Source: Amaranthus tricolor
Taxonomy: Eukaryota; Streptophyta; Magnoliopsida; Caryophyllales; Amaranthaceae
DNA: 64,000 bases
Direction of reading: 5' to 3'
Assembly (NCBI RefSeq): GCF_026212465.1
Contig: NC_080049.1
Coordinates: 4,303,362 to 4,367,361, forward strand
Part shown: one piece after another, positions 36,895 to 49,933 of the stretch
Layout of the letters: each line of letters opens with the position of its first letter
How positions within the stretch are numbered: position 1 is the stretch's first letter
Translations under genes and position numbers: made by a program
Notes under the pieces: generated by a model
Databases searched by the model: none
The model's input: only the letters and a program-made list of their open reading frames with translations
What the model was told of the DNA's origin: nothing

Positions 36895-37725
36895 AGCTAA
36901 AATCCCTAAGAATAAGGAATATTCCAATCCATTATTCCCTATCAAAAGATCATGGGAGTAATGTGGATTTTAATAACCAAGTCTTCCTACGGTTAATCTT
37001 AAAAATAGGCATTTAAAGTTGACCAATTCAAGCCCACGGTTATTTAGCAATAACCGTTGTTCCCTAATAATAGGTTATGTTCCCTTTAAGGCAGCAGTTT
37101 TACAAACAGCTGTTCCTGTTCCAGTACTAATTGCTGGAACGTGTTTGCTATAAATAGAAACGGTTATACTGATTAGGAATGATTACTTGCTAACTTTTAG
37201 GAATAAAGACGGTTTAGAATGATAGCTAAGACCCATTCAACAACAACTAATTCTATTTTTAGTAAATCCAATATTTACTAAAAATAGATCCTAAAATAAA
37301 GGATCTTTATTTAGAGGCTCATACGTAAAGTAATTTTAAGAAAACTTTTTGCCAATTAATTATAATAATTAATAAATGCAACAAATAAAATTTATTTAAT
37401 AGATTAACTAAAAATAATAATTATAAATATAACCAGAATTTCCAGTTAACGTAGGCTGACTCCAGTTCAGGAACAGTGCGCTGTTTCTAGAATCCAGTTT
37501 TGCTAGAACATCCAACTTAGGAAAAGTAGACATGCTGTCTCCATTTTACATCCCAAGCGATATACTTCTTCTAACATCCCTTGAATACTTTTGACACGTG
37601 CATTCCCATGAACTAAGCCATAGGTACTATCAACGATCACAATTAATCGGATATCGACCTGCACACAATCTCTAAACACATATTTGCTTAAGTGTAATCA
37701 TCATCAAAACTCAAGAGGTCCAACA

Positions 37726-37730
37726 GAGCT
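37726..37730. repeat. Target site duplication, right copy (GAGCT)
   Basis: GAGCT follows the element's terminal CA and leads into ACTTTATGCGC, the normal continuation of the satellite monomer broken at 27499. Confidence 0.95.
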
Positions 37731-40700
37731 ACTTTATGCGCAAAAGTGGCAAAAACGCTTAAAAACCCTTAAAAACTCAACTTAACACGTAATTTCTAGC
37801 ATATGACTATGATTTTCAATTCTAACAAATTCAACACAATAATATATACCAAACAATGTTATGTGCCAAGTTTGGTGCAAAACAAACCATGTTTGAGCTA
37901 CTTTATGCGCAATAGTGGCAAAAACGCTTAAAAACCCTTAAAATCGCAACTTAACACGTAATTTCTAGCATATGACTATGATTTTCAATTCTAACCATTT
38001 TAACACAATAATATATACCAAATAGTGTTATGTGCCAAGTTTCGTGCAAAAAAAACAAAGTTTGAGCTACTTTATGCGCAAAAGTGGAAAAAAATGCTAA
38101 AAAACCCTTAAAATCATAACTTAACGCGTAATTTCTAGCATATGACTATGATTTTCAATTCTAACCACTTCGATACAATAATATATACGAAACAGTGTTG
38201 TGTGCCAAGTTTGGTGCAAAACAAACCAAGTTTGAGCTACTTTATGCCCAAAAGTGGCAAAAACGCTTAAAAACCCTTAAAAGCTCAACTTAACACGAAA
38301 TTTTTAGCATATGACTATGATTTTCAATTCTAACCATTTCAACACAAAAATATTTACCAAATAGTGTTGTGTGCCAAGTTTCTTGCAATACAATCAAAGT
38401 TTGAGCTATTTTATGCGCAAAAGTTGAAAAAACGCTTAAAAACCCTTAAAACAGTAACTTAACACGTAATTCCTAGCATATGACTACCATTTTCAATTCT
38501 AACCACTTCAACACAATAAAAAATAACAAATAATGTTGTGTGCCAAGTTTCGTGCAAAACAAACCAAGTTTGAGCTACTTAATGCGCAAAAGTGGCAAAA
38601 ATGCTTAAAAACCCTTAAAAGCTCAACTTAACATGTAATTTCTAGCATATGACTATGATTTTCAATTCTAACCACTTCAACACAATAATATATACCAAAT
38701 ATTTTTGTGTGCCATGTTTCGTAAAAAAAAATCCAAGATTGAGCTAATTTATGCGCAAAAGTGGAAAAAACACTTAAAAAACCCTTAAAATCGAAACTTA
38801 ACTCGTAATTTCTAGCATATGACTATGATGTTCGATTCTAACCACTTCAACACAATAATATATGCGAAACAGTGTTGTGTGCCTAGTTTGGTAAATAACA
38901 AACCAAGTTTGAGCTACTTTATGCGCAAAAGTGGCAAAAACGCTTAAAAACCCTTAAAATCGCAACTTAACACGCAATTTCTATCATATGACTAAGATTT
39001 TCAATTCTAACCACTTAAACACAATAATATATACCAAATAGCATTGTGTGCCAAGTTTCATGCAAAACAAACCAAGTTTGAACTACTTTATGCGCAAAAG
39101 AAGAAAAAACGCTTAAAAACCCTTAAAATCGTAACTTAACACGTAATTTCTAGCATATGACTATGATTTTCTATTCTATCCATTTCAACATAATAATGTA
39201 TACCAAATACTGTTGTATCCCAAGTTGCGTGCAAAACAAAACAGGTTTGAGCTACTTTATGCGCAAAAGTGGGAAAAACACTTACAAACCCTCAACTTAA
39301 CACGTAATTTCTAGCATATTACTATGATTTTTAATTTTAGCGACTTCAACACAATAATATATATCAAATTGTGTTGTGTGCAAAGTTTCGTATTAAACAA
39401 ACCAAGTTTGAGCTACTTTATGCGCAAAAGTGGCAAAAACGTTTAAAAACCCTTAAAATCGCAACTTAACACGTAATTTCTAGCATATGACTATGATTTT
39501 CTATTCTAACCACTTCAACATAATAATGTATACCAAATACTATTGTGTGCCAAGTTGTGTGCAAAAAAAACCAAGTTTGAGCTACTTTATGCGCAAAAGT
39601 GGCAAAAACGCTTACAAACCCTTAAAATCGTAACTTAATACGTAATTTCTAGCATATGACTATGATTATCAATTTTAACCACTTCAACATATAATATATA
39701 CCAAATAGTGTTGTGTACCATGTTTCGTGCAAAACAAACAAAGTTTGAACTACTTTATGCGCAAAAGTGGCAAAAATGCTTAAAAACCCTTAAAATCGCA
39801 ACTTAACACGTAATTTCTAGCATATGACTATGATTTTCAATTCTAACAACTTCCACACAATAATTTATACCAAATAGTGTTGTGTGCCAAGTTTTGTGCA
39901 AAACAAACATAATTTGAGCTACTTTATGCGCAAGAGGGGAAAAAACGCTTTAAAACCCTTAAAATGGCAACTTAACAAGTAATTTCTAGCATATGACTAT
40001 GATTTTAAATTCTAACCACTTCAACACAATAATATATACTAAACAGTGTTATGTGCCATGTTTGGTGCAAAACAAACCAAGTTTGAGCTACTTTATGCGC
40101 AAAAGTGGCAGAAACGCTTAAAAACCCTTAAAAGCTCAACTTAACACGTAATTTCTTGCATATGAATATGATTATCAATTCTAACCACTTCAAGACAATA
40201 ATATATACCCAATAATGTTGTTGGGCAAGATTCGTGCATAACAAATCAAGTTTGAGCTTTGTTATGCGCAAAAGTGGCAAAAACGCTTAAAAACCCTTAA
40301 AATCGCAACTTAACACGTAATTTCTTGAATATGACTATGATTTTCAATTCTAACCACTTCAACACAATAATATATACCAAACAATGTTTTGAGCCAAGTT
40401 TGAAGCAAAACAAACCAAGTTTGAGCTATTTTATGCGCAAAAGTGGCAAAAACGCTTAAACAACCCTTAAAATCGGAACTTAACACGTAATTTCTAGCAT
40501 ATGACTATGATTTTCAATTCTAACTACTTCAACACAATAATATATATCAAACAATGTTATGTGCCGTGTTTGGTGCAAAACAAACCATGTTTGAGCTACT
40601 TTATGCCCAAAAGTGGCAAAAACACTTAAAAACCCTTAAAAGCTCAACTTAACACGTAATTTCTAGCATATGTCTATGATTTTAAATTCTAACCACTTCA

Positions 40701-42640
40701 ACACAATAATATATACCAAATAGTGTTGTTTGCCAAGTTTGGTACAAAAAAATCCAAGTTTGAGCTAATTTAAGCGCAAAAGTGGAAAAAACACTTAAAA
40801 ACCCTTAAAATCGCAACTTAACTCGTAAATTCTAGCATATGACTATAATGTTCATTTCTAACCACTTTAACACAATAATATAAGCCAAACAGTGTTGTGT
40901 GCCTAGTTTGGTTCAAAACAAACCAAGTTTTACTTTATGTGCAAAAGTGGCAAAAACGCTTAAAAACCCTTAAAATCGCATCTTAATACGTAATTTCTAG
41001 CATATGACTATGATTTTCAATTCTTACCACTTCAACACAATAATATATACCAAATAGTGTTGTGTGCCAAGTTACATGCAAAACAAACCAAGTTTGAGCT
41101 ACTTTATGCGCAAAAGTTGCAAAAACGCTTAAAAACCCTTAAAATCGCAACATAACACCCAATTTCTATCATATGACTATGATTTTCAATTCTAACCACT
41201 TCAACACAATAATATATACCAAATAGTTTTGTGTGCCATGTTTTGTGCAACAAAAACCAAGTTTGAGCTACTTTATGCGCAGAAGTGGAAAAAATGCTTA
41301 AAAATCCTTAAAATGGTAACTTAACACGTAATTTCTAGCATATGACTATGATTTTCAATTCTAAGTACTTCAACACAATAATATATACCAAATAGTGTTT
41401 TGTGCCAAGTTGCGTGCAAAACAAACTAAGTTTGCGCTACTTTATGCGCAAAAGTTGCAAAAACGCTTAAAAACCCTTAAAATCGCAACTTAACACGTAA
41501 TTTCTAGCATATGACTATGATTTTCCATTCTAACCACTTCAACACAATAATATATACCAAATAGTGTTGTGTGCCAAGTTTCGTGCAAAACAAACCATGT
41601 TTGAGCTACTTTATGCCCAAAAGTGGCAAAAAAACTCATAAATACCCTCCAAAGCACAACTTAACACGTAATTTCTAGCATATGACTATGATTTTCTATT
41701 CTAAGCACTTGAACATAATAATGTATACCTAATATTGTTGTGTGCCAAGTTGCGTGCAAAACAAACCAAGTTTGAGCTACTTTATGCGCAAAATTGGAAA
41801 AAACGCTTAAAAACCCGTAAAATGGTAATTTAACACGTAATTTCTAGCATATGACTATGATTTTCAATTCCAAGCACTTCAACACAATAATATATACCAA
41901 ATAGTGTTTTGTGCCATGTTTCGTGCAAAACAAACCATGTTTGAGCTACTTTATGCCCAAAAGTGGCAAAAAAAACTCATAAAAACCGTTAAAAACTCAA
42001 CTTAACACGTAATTTCTAGCATATGACTATGATTTTCTATTCTCTCCATTTCAACATAATAATGTATACCAAATACTGTTGTGTGCCAAGTTGCATGCAA
42101 AACAAACCATGTTTGCGCTACTTTATGCGCAAAAGTTGCAAAACCGCTAAAAAACCCCTTAAAATCGCAACTTAACACGTAATTTCTAGCATATGACTAT
42201 GATTTTCAATTCTAACCACTTCAACACAATAATTTATACCAAATACTGTTGTGTGCAAAGTTTTGTGCAAAACAAACCATGTTTGAGCTACTTTATGCCC
42301 AAAAGTGGCAAAAAAACTCATAAAACCCTTAAAAGCTCAACTTAACACGTAAATTCTAGCATAAGACTAAGATTTTCTATTCTAACCACTTCAACATAAT
42401 AATGTATACCTAATATTGTTGTGTGCCAAGTTGCATGCAAAACAAACCAAGTTTGACCTACTTTAGGCGCAAAAGTGGAAAAAACGCTTAAAAACCCTTT
42501 AAATAGTAACTTAACACGTAATTTCAAGCATATGACTATGATTTTCAACACAATAAAAAATAACAAATAGTGTTGTGAGCTACCTAATGCGCAAAAGTGT
42601 CAAAAATGCTTAAAAAAACCTTAAAAGCTCAACTTAACAC
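37731..42640. repeat. Satellite block B (right part)
   Basis: Continues the monomer broken by the retrotransposon in the same phase and strand. Variants match the left part of block B (for example CTTGCATATGAA with GTTGTTGGGCAAGATTCG near 40155, and CAATGTTTTGAGCC near 40383). Order is irregular, with no clear HOR over more than a few monomers. No gene is seen. The right boundary is set at a truncated monomer and is approximate. Confidence 0.88.
42511..42631. repeat. Truncated satellite monomer (~121 bp)
   Basis: Distance between successive CTTAACACGT anchors is about 121 bp instead of 170. Two segments are missing: the AATTCTAACCACTT part (GATTTTCAACACAATAAA) and most of the part between GTGTTGTG and GAGCTAC. 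It lies close to the passage from block B to block C. Confidence 0.8.
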
Positions 42641-43982
42641 GTAATTTCTAGCATATGACTATGATTTTCAATTCTTACCAGTTCAACACAATTATATATA
42701 CCAAATAGAGTTGTGTGCCAAGTTTCATACGAAAAAATCCATGTTTGAGCTAATTTATGCGCAAAAGTGGAAAAAACACTTAAAAACCCTTAAAATCGCA
42801 ACTTAACTCGTAATTTCTAGCATATGACTATGATTTTCAATTCTAACAACTTCAACAAAATAATATATGCCAAACATCGTTGTGTGCCTAGTTTCGTGCA
42901 AAACAAACCAAGTTTGAGCTAATTTATGCGCAAAAGTGGAAAAAAACCCTTAAAAACCCTTAAAGTCGCAACTTAACACGTAATTTCTATCATATGACTA
43001 TAATTTTCAATTCTAACCACTTCAAAACAATAATATATACCAAATAGTGTTGTGTGCCAAGTAACATGCAAAATAAACCAAGTTTGAGCTACTTTATGCG
43101 TAAAAGTGGCAAAAACGCTTAAAAACCCTTAAAATCGCAACTTAACACACAATTTTTATTATATGACTATGATTTTCAATTCTAAACACTTTAACACAAT
43201 AATATATACCAAATAGTGTTGTGTGCCAAGTTTTGTGCAAAACAAACGAAGTTTGAGCTACTTTATGCGCAAATGGGGAAAAAACGCTTAAAAACCCTTA
43301 AAATCGCAACTTAACACGTAATATATAGCGTAAAACTATGATTTTAAATTCTAATCACTTCAACACAATAATATATACCAAATGGTGTTGTATGGCAAGT
43401 TTCGTGCAAAACAAACCAAGTTTGAACTACGTTATGCCCAAAAGTGGCAAAAAAACTCATAAAAACCCTTAAAAGCTCAACTTAACACGTAATTTCTAGC
43501 ATATGACTATGATTTTCTATTATAACCACTTCAACATAATAATGTATACCAAATACTGTTGTGTGCCAAGTTGCATGTAAAACAAACCAAGTTTGAGCTA
43601 CTTTAAGCACAAAAGTGGCAAAAACGCTTACAAACCCTTAATATCGCAACTTAACATGTAATTTCTAGCATATGACTATGATATTCAACTTTAACCACTT
43701 CAATACAATAATATTAACATAACAGTGTTGTGTTCCAAGTTTGGTGTAAAACAAACCAAGTTTGAGCTACTTTATGCGCAAAAGTGGCAAAAACGCTTAA
43801 AAACCCTTTAAAAGCTCAACCTAACACGTAATTTCTAGCATATGATTATGAATTTCATTTCTAACCACTTCATCACAATAACATATACATAATAGTGTTG
43901 TGTGCCAAGTTTCGTGCAAAACAAACCAAGTTTGAGCTACTTTATGCCCAAAAGTGGCAAAAAAACTCATAAAAACCCTTAA

Positions 43983-44850
43983 AAGCTCAACTTAACACGT
44001 AATTTCTAGCATATGACTATGATTTTCTATTCTAACCACTTCAACACAATAATATATACTAAAGAGTGTTGTGTGCCAAGTTGCGTGCAAAACAAACCAA
44101 GTTTGAACTAGTTTATGCCCAAAAGTGGCAAAAAAACTCATAAAAACCCTTAAAAGCTCAACTTAACACGTAATTTCTACCATATGACTATGATTTTCTA
44201 TTCTAACCACTTCAACATAATAATGTATACCAAATACTGTTGTGTGCCAACTTGCGTACAAAACAAACCAAGTTTGAGCTACTTTATGTGCAAAACTGGC
44301 AAAAATGCTTAAAAACACTTAAAATCGCAACTTAACACGTAATTTCTAGCATATGACTATGATTTTCAATTCTAACCACTTCAACACAATAATATATACT
44401 AAAGAGTGTCGTGTGCCAAGTTGCGTGTAAAACAAACCAAGTTTGAGCTAGTTTATGCCCAAAAGTGGCAAAAACACTCATAAAAACCCTTAAAAGCTCA
44501 ACTTAACACGTAATTTCTAGCATATGACTATGATTTTCAATTCTAACCACTTCAACATAATAATGTATACCAAATACTGTTGTGTGCCAACATGCGTACA
44601 AAACAAACCAAGTTTGAGCTACTTTATGTGCAAAACTGGCAAAAATGCTTAAAAACACTTAAAATCGCAACTTAACACGTAATTTCTAGCATATGACTAT
44701 GATTTTCAATTCTAACCACTTCAACACAATAATATATACTAAAGAGTGTTGTGTGCCAAGTTGCGTGCAAAACAAACCAAGTTTGAACTAGTTTATGCCC
44801 AAAAGTGGCAAAAAAACTCATAAAAACCCTTAAAAGCTCAACTTAACACG
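43983..44850. repeat. m1-m2 dimer array
   Basis: Two monomer kinds alternate. One begins AAAGCTCAAC and has CATAATAATGTATACC, TGCGTAC and GTGCAAAACTGG (m1). The other begins AAATCGCAAC and has TATATACTAAAGAGTG and GAACTAGTTTATGCCC (m2). The period is about 340 bp. Similar arrays occur near 47380-48399, 48920-49933, 53010-54020 and 56910-57930, but not in the units at 59.8-62.4 kb. Confidence 0.75.
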
Positions 44851-46864
44851 TAATTTCTTTCATATGAATATGATTTTCTATTGTAACCACTTCAACATAA
44901 TAATGTATACCAAATACTGTTGTGTGCCAAGTTGCGTGCAAAACAAACCAAGTTTGAGCTACTTTATGCGCAAAAGTGGCAAAAACGCTTAAAAACACTT
45001 AAAACCGCAACTTAACACGTAATTTCTAGCATATGACTATGATTTTCAATTCTATCCACTTCAACACAATAATATACATACCAAATAGTGTTGTGTGCCA
45101 AGTTACATGAAAAACAAACCAAGTATGAGCTACTTTATGCGTAAAAGTGCCAAAAATGCTTAAAACCCCTTAAAATCGCAACTTAACACGCAATTTTTAT
45201 TAAATGACTATGATTTTCAATTCTAACCACTTCAACACAATAATATATACCAAATAGTGTTTTGTGCCAAGTTTCGTGCAAAACAAACCAAGTTTAAGCT
45301 ACTTTATGCGCAAAAGGGAAAAAACGCTTAAAAACCCTTAAAATCGCAACTTAACACGTAATTTCTAGCATATGACTATGATTTTCAATTCTAACCACTT
45401 CAACAAAATAATATATGCCAAACAGTGTTGTGTGCCTAGTTTCGTGCAAAACAAACCAAGTTTGAGCTAATTTATGCGCAAAAGTGGCAAAAACGCTTAA
45501 AAACCCTTAAAATCGCAACTTAACACGTAATTTCTAGCATATGACTATGATTTTCATTCTAACCACTTCAAAACAATAATATATACCAAATAGTGTTGTG
45601 TGCCAAGTAACTTGCAAAACAAACCAAGTTTGAGCTACTTTACGCGTAGAAGTGGCAAAAAACGCTTAAAAACCCTTAAAATCGCAACTTAACACGCAAT
45701 TTTTATTATATGACTATGATTTTCAATTCTAAACACTTTAACACAATAATATATACCAAATAGTGTTGTGTGCCAAGTTTTGTGCAAAACAAACCAAGTT
45801 TGAGCTACTTTATGTGCAAAACTGGCAAAAATGCTTAGAAACACTTAAAATCGCAACTTAACACATAATTTCTAGCATATGACTATGATTTTCAATTCAA
45901 ACCACTTCAACACCATAATATATACCAAATAGTGTTGTGTGCCAATTTACATGCAAAACATACCAAGTTTGAGGTACTTTATGCGTAAAAGTGGCAAAAA
46001 ACGCTTAAAAACCCTTAAAATCGCAACTTAACACGCAATTTTTTATTATATGACAAAGATTTTCAATTCTAACCACTTCAACACAATGATATATACCAAA
46101 TAGTGTTGTATGCCAAGATTCGTGCAAAACAAACCAAGTTTGAGCTACTTTATGCGCAAAAGGGGAAAAAACGCTTAAAAACCCTTAAAATCGCAACTTA
46201 ACACGTAATTTCTAGCATATGACTATGATTTTCAATTCTAACCACTTCAACAAAATAATATATGCCAAACAGTGTTGTGTGCCTAGTTTCGTGCAAAACA
46301 AACCAAGTTTGAGCTAATTTATGCGCAAAAGTGGCAAAAACGCTTAAAAACCCTTAAAATCGCAACTTAACACGTAATTTCTATCATATGTCTATAATTT
46401 TCAATTCTAACCACTTCAAAACAATAATATATACCAAATAGTGTTGTGTGCCAAGTAACATGCAAAATAAACCAAGTTTGAGCTACTATATGCGTAAAAG
46501 TGGCAAAAACGCTTAAAAACCCTTAAAATCGCAACTTAACACACAATTTTTATTATATGACTATGATTTTCAATTCTAAACACTTTAACACAATAATATA
46601 TACCAAATAGTGTTGTGTGCCAAGTTTTGTGCAAAACAAACGAAGTTTGAGCTACTTTATGCGCAAATGGGGAAAAAACGCTTAAAAACCCTTAAAATCG
46701 CAACTTAACACGTAATTTCTAGCGTAAAACTATGATTTTAAATTCTAATCACTTCAACACAATAATATATACCAAATGGTGTTGTGTGCCAAGTTTCGTG
46801 CAAAACAAACCAAGTTTGAACTACGTTATGCCCAAAAGTGGCAAAAAAACTCATAAAAACCCTT

Positions 46865-48399
46865 AAAAGCTCAACTTAACACGTAATTTCTAGCATATGA
46901 CTATGATTTTCTATTATAACCACTTCAACATAATAATGTATACCAAATACTGTTGTGTGCCAAGTTGCATGCAAAACAAACCAAGTTTGAGCTACTTTAA
47001 GCACAAAAGTGGCAAAAACCGCTTACAAACCCTTAATATCGCAACTTAACATGTAATTTCTAGCATATGACTATGATATTCAATTTTAACCACTTCAATA
47101 CAATAATATTAACAAAACAGTGTTGTGTTCCAAGTTTGGTGTAAAACAAACCAAGTTTGAGCTACTTTATGCGCAAAAGTGGCAAAAACGCTTAAAAACC
47201 CTTTAAAAGCTCAACCTAACACGTAATTTCTAGCATATGATTATGAATTTCATTTCTAACCACTTCATCACAATAACATATACATAATAGTGTTGTGTGC
47301 CAAGTTTCGTGCAAAACAAACCAAGTTTGCGCTACTTTATGCCCAAAAGTGGCAAAAAAACTCATAAAAACCCTTAAAAGCTCAACTTAACACGTAATTT
47401 CTAGCATATGTCTATGATTTTCTATTCTAACCACTTCAACATAATAATGTATACCAAATACTATTGTGTGCCAACTTGCGTACAAAAGAAACCAAGTTTG
47501 AGCTACTTTATGTGCAAAACTGGCAAAAATGCTTAAAAACACTAAAATTGCAACTTAACACGTAATTTCTAGCATATGACTATGATTTTCAATTCTAACC
47601 ACTTCAACACAATAATATATACTAAAGAGTGTTGTGTGCCAAGTTGGCTGCAAAACAAACCAAGTTTGAACTAGTTTATGCCCAAAAGTGGCAAAAAAAC
47701 TCATAAAAAACCCTTAAAAGCTCAACTTAACACGTAATTTCTACCATATGACTATGATTTTCTATTCTAACCACTTCAACATAATAATTGTATACCAAAT
47801 ACTGTTGGTGTGCCAACTTGCGTACAAAACAAACCAAGTTTGAGCTACTTTATGTGCAAAACTGGCAAAAATGCTTAAAAACACTTAAAATCGCAACTTA
47901 ACACGGTAATTTCTAGCATATGACTATGATTTTCAATTCTAACCACTTCAACACAATAATATATACTAAAAGAGTGTTGTGTGCCAAGTTGCGTGTAAAA
48001 CAAACCAAGTTTGAGCTAGTTTATGCCCAAAAGTGGCAAAAAAACTCATAAAAACCCTTAAAAGCTCAACTTAACACGTAATTTCTAGCATATGACTATG
48101 ATTTTCAATTCTAACCACTTCAACATAATAATGTATACCAAATACTGTTGTGTGCCAACATGCGTACAAAAGAAACCAAGTTTGAGCTACTTTATGTGCA
48201 AAACTGGCAAAAATGCTTAAAAACACTTAAAATCGCAACTTAACACGTAATTTCTAGCATATGACTATGATTTTCAATTCTAACCACTTCAACACAATAA
48301 TATATACTAAAGAGTGTTGTGTGCCAAGTTGCGTGCAAAACAAACCAAGTTTGAACTAGTTTATGCCCAAAAGTGGCAAAAAAACTCATAAAAACCCTT
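46865..48399. repeat. 1.53-kb segment duplicated in tandem, first copy (m7 m8 m9 then three m1-m2 dimers)
   Basis: Starts at the m7 monomer (CTATTATAACC) and runs through m8, m9 and six alternating m1/m2 monomers. The same nine-monomer series begins again at 48400. Confidence 0.75.
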
Positions 48400-49933
48400 A
48401 AAAGCTCAACTTAACACGTAATTTCTAGCATATGACTATGATTTTCTATTATAACCACTTCAACATAATAATGTATACCAAATACTGTTGTGTGCCAAGT
48501 TGCATGCAAAACAAACCAAGGTTTGAGCTACTTTAAGCACAAAAGTGGCAAAAACGCTTACAAACCCTTAATATCGCAACTTAACATGGTAATTTCTAGC
48601 ATATGACTATGATATTCAATTTTACCACTTCAATACAATAATATTAACAAAACAGTGTTGTGTTCCAAGTTTGGTGTAAACAAACCAAGTTTGAGCTACT
48701 TTATGCGCAAAAGTGGCAAAAAACGCTTAAAAACCCTTTAAAAGCTCAAACCTAACACGTAATTTCTAGCATATGATTATGAATTTCATTTCTAACCACT
48801 TCATCACAATAACACATACATAATAGTGTGTGTGTGCCAAGTTACGTGCAAAACAAACCAAGTTTGCGCCTACTTATGCCCAAAAGTGGCAAAAAAAACT
48901 CATAAAAACCCTTAAAAGCTCAACTTAACACGTAATTTCTAGCATATGTCTATGATTTTCTATTCTAACCACTTCAACATAATAATGTATACCAAATACT
49001 ATTGTGTGCCAACTTGCGTACAAAGAAACCAAGTTTGAGCTACTTTATGTGCAAAACTGGCAAAAATGCTTAAAAACACTTAAAAATTGCAACTTAACAC
49101 GTAATTTCTAGCATATGACTATGATTTTCAATTCTAACCACTTCAACACAATAATATATACTAAAGAGTGTTGTGTGCCAAGTTGCGTGCAAAACAAACC
49201 AAGTTTGAACTAGTTTATGCCCAAAAGTGGCAAAAAAACTCATAAAAACCCTTAAAAGCTCAACTTAACCACGTAATTTCTACCATATGACTATGATTTT
49301 CTATTCTAACCACTTCAACATAATAATGTATACCAAATACTGTGTGTGCCAACTTGCGTACAAAACAAACCATGTTTGAGCTACTTTATGTGCAAAACTG
49401 GCAAAAATGCTTAAAAACACTTAAAATCGCAACTTAACACGTAATTTCTAGCATATGACTATGATTTTCAATTCTAACCACTTCAACACAATAATATATA
49501 CTAAAGAGTGTTGTGTGCCAAAGTTGCGTGTAAAACAAACCAAGTTTGAGCTAGTTTATGCCCAAAAAGTGGCAAAAAAACTCATAAAAACCCTTAAAGC
49601 TCAACTTAACACGTAATTTCTAGCATATGACTAGATTTTCAATTCTAACCACTTCAACATAATAATGTATACCAAATACTGTTGTGTGCCAACATGCGTA
49701 CAAAAGAAACCAAGTTTGAGCTACTTTATGTGCAAAACTGGCAAAAATGCTTAAAAACACTTAAAATCGCACCTTAACACGTAATTTCTAGCATATGACT
49801 ATGATTTTCAATTCTAACCACTTCAACACAATAATATATACTAAAGAGTGTTGTGTGCCAAGTTGCGTGCCAAAACAAACCAAGTTTGAACTAGTTTATG
49901 CCCAAAAGTGGCAAAAAAACTCATAAAAACCCT
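48400..49933. repeat. 1.53-kb segment duplicated in tandem, second copy
   Basis: Same nine monomers in the same order as 46865-48399. It carries many more single-base insertions and deletions (for example ACATGGTAATTTC, CTTAACCACGTAA, CCAAAGTTGCG), mostly doublings or losses within short runs, a pattern more like sequencing error than evolution. Confidence 0.72.

Larger units (their letters stand above)
27500..37725 (-). mobile_element. Sirevirus-type Ty1/copia LTR retrotransposon, 10,226 bp, defective
   Basis: Complete element on the minus strand, bounded by TG...CA LTRs and a perfect 5-bp target duplication. The order of domains (gag remnant, zinc knuckle, protease, integrase, reverse transcriptase, RNase H) is that of copia elements. 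Long LTRs, an env-like ORF after RNase H, more than one polypurine tract and a total size near 10 kb place it in the Sirevirus (SIRE/Maximus) lineage. Gag carries several in-frame stops and an internal deletion, and protease is cut from integrase by a frameshift and a stop, so the copy is not autonomous. It could still be copied in trans, because primer binding site, polypurine tracts and LTRs are present. The lineage call is from gene order and motifs, not from a tree. Confidence 0.95.
36233..37725 (-). repeat. LTR at the higher coordinates (5' LTR of the element), 1,493 bp
   Basis: Begins TGTATACTCAATTAGG and ends GAGGTCCAACA on the plus strand. It is the promoter LTR for the element, as the primer binding site lies at its lower end. 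Compared with 27500-28941 it has 52 extra bases at 36614-36665, made of two more AGCTT...AAGCT palindromic units, plus scattered substitutions. It contains the TATA-like box at 36886-36894 and the hairpin at 36676-36695. Confidence 0.95.

Noticed and set aside
27500..37725. Ty3/gypsy element or solo LTR
   Set aside because: Integrase precedes reverse transcriptase, which is the copia order. Both LTRs and the internal region are present.
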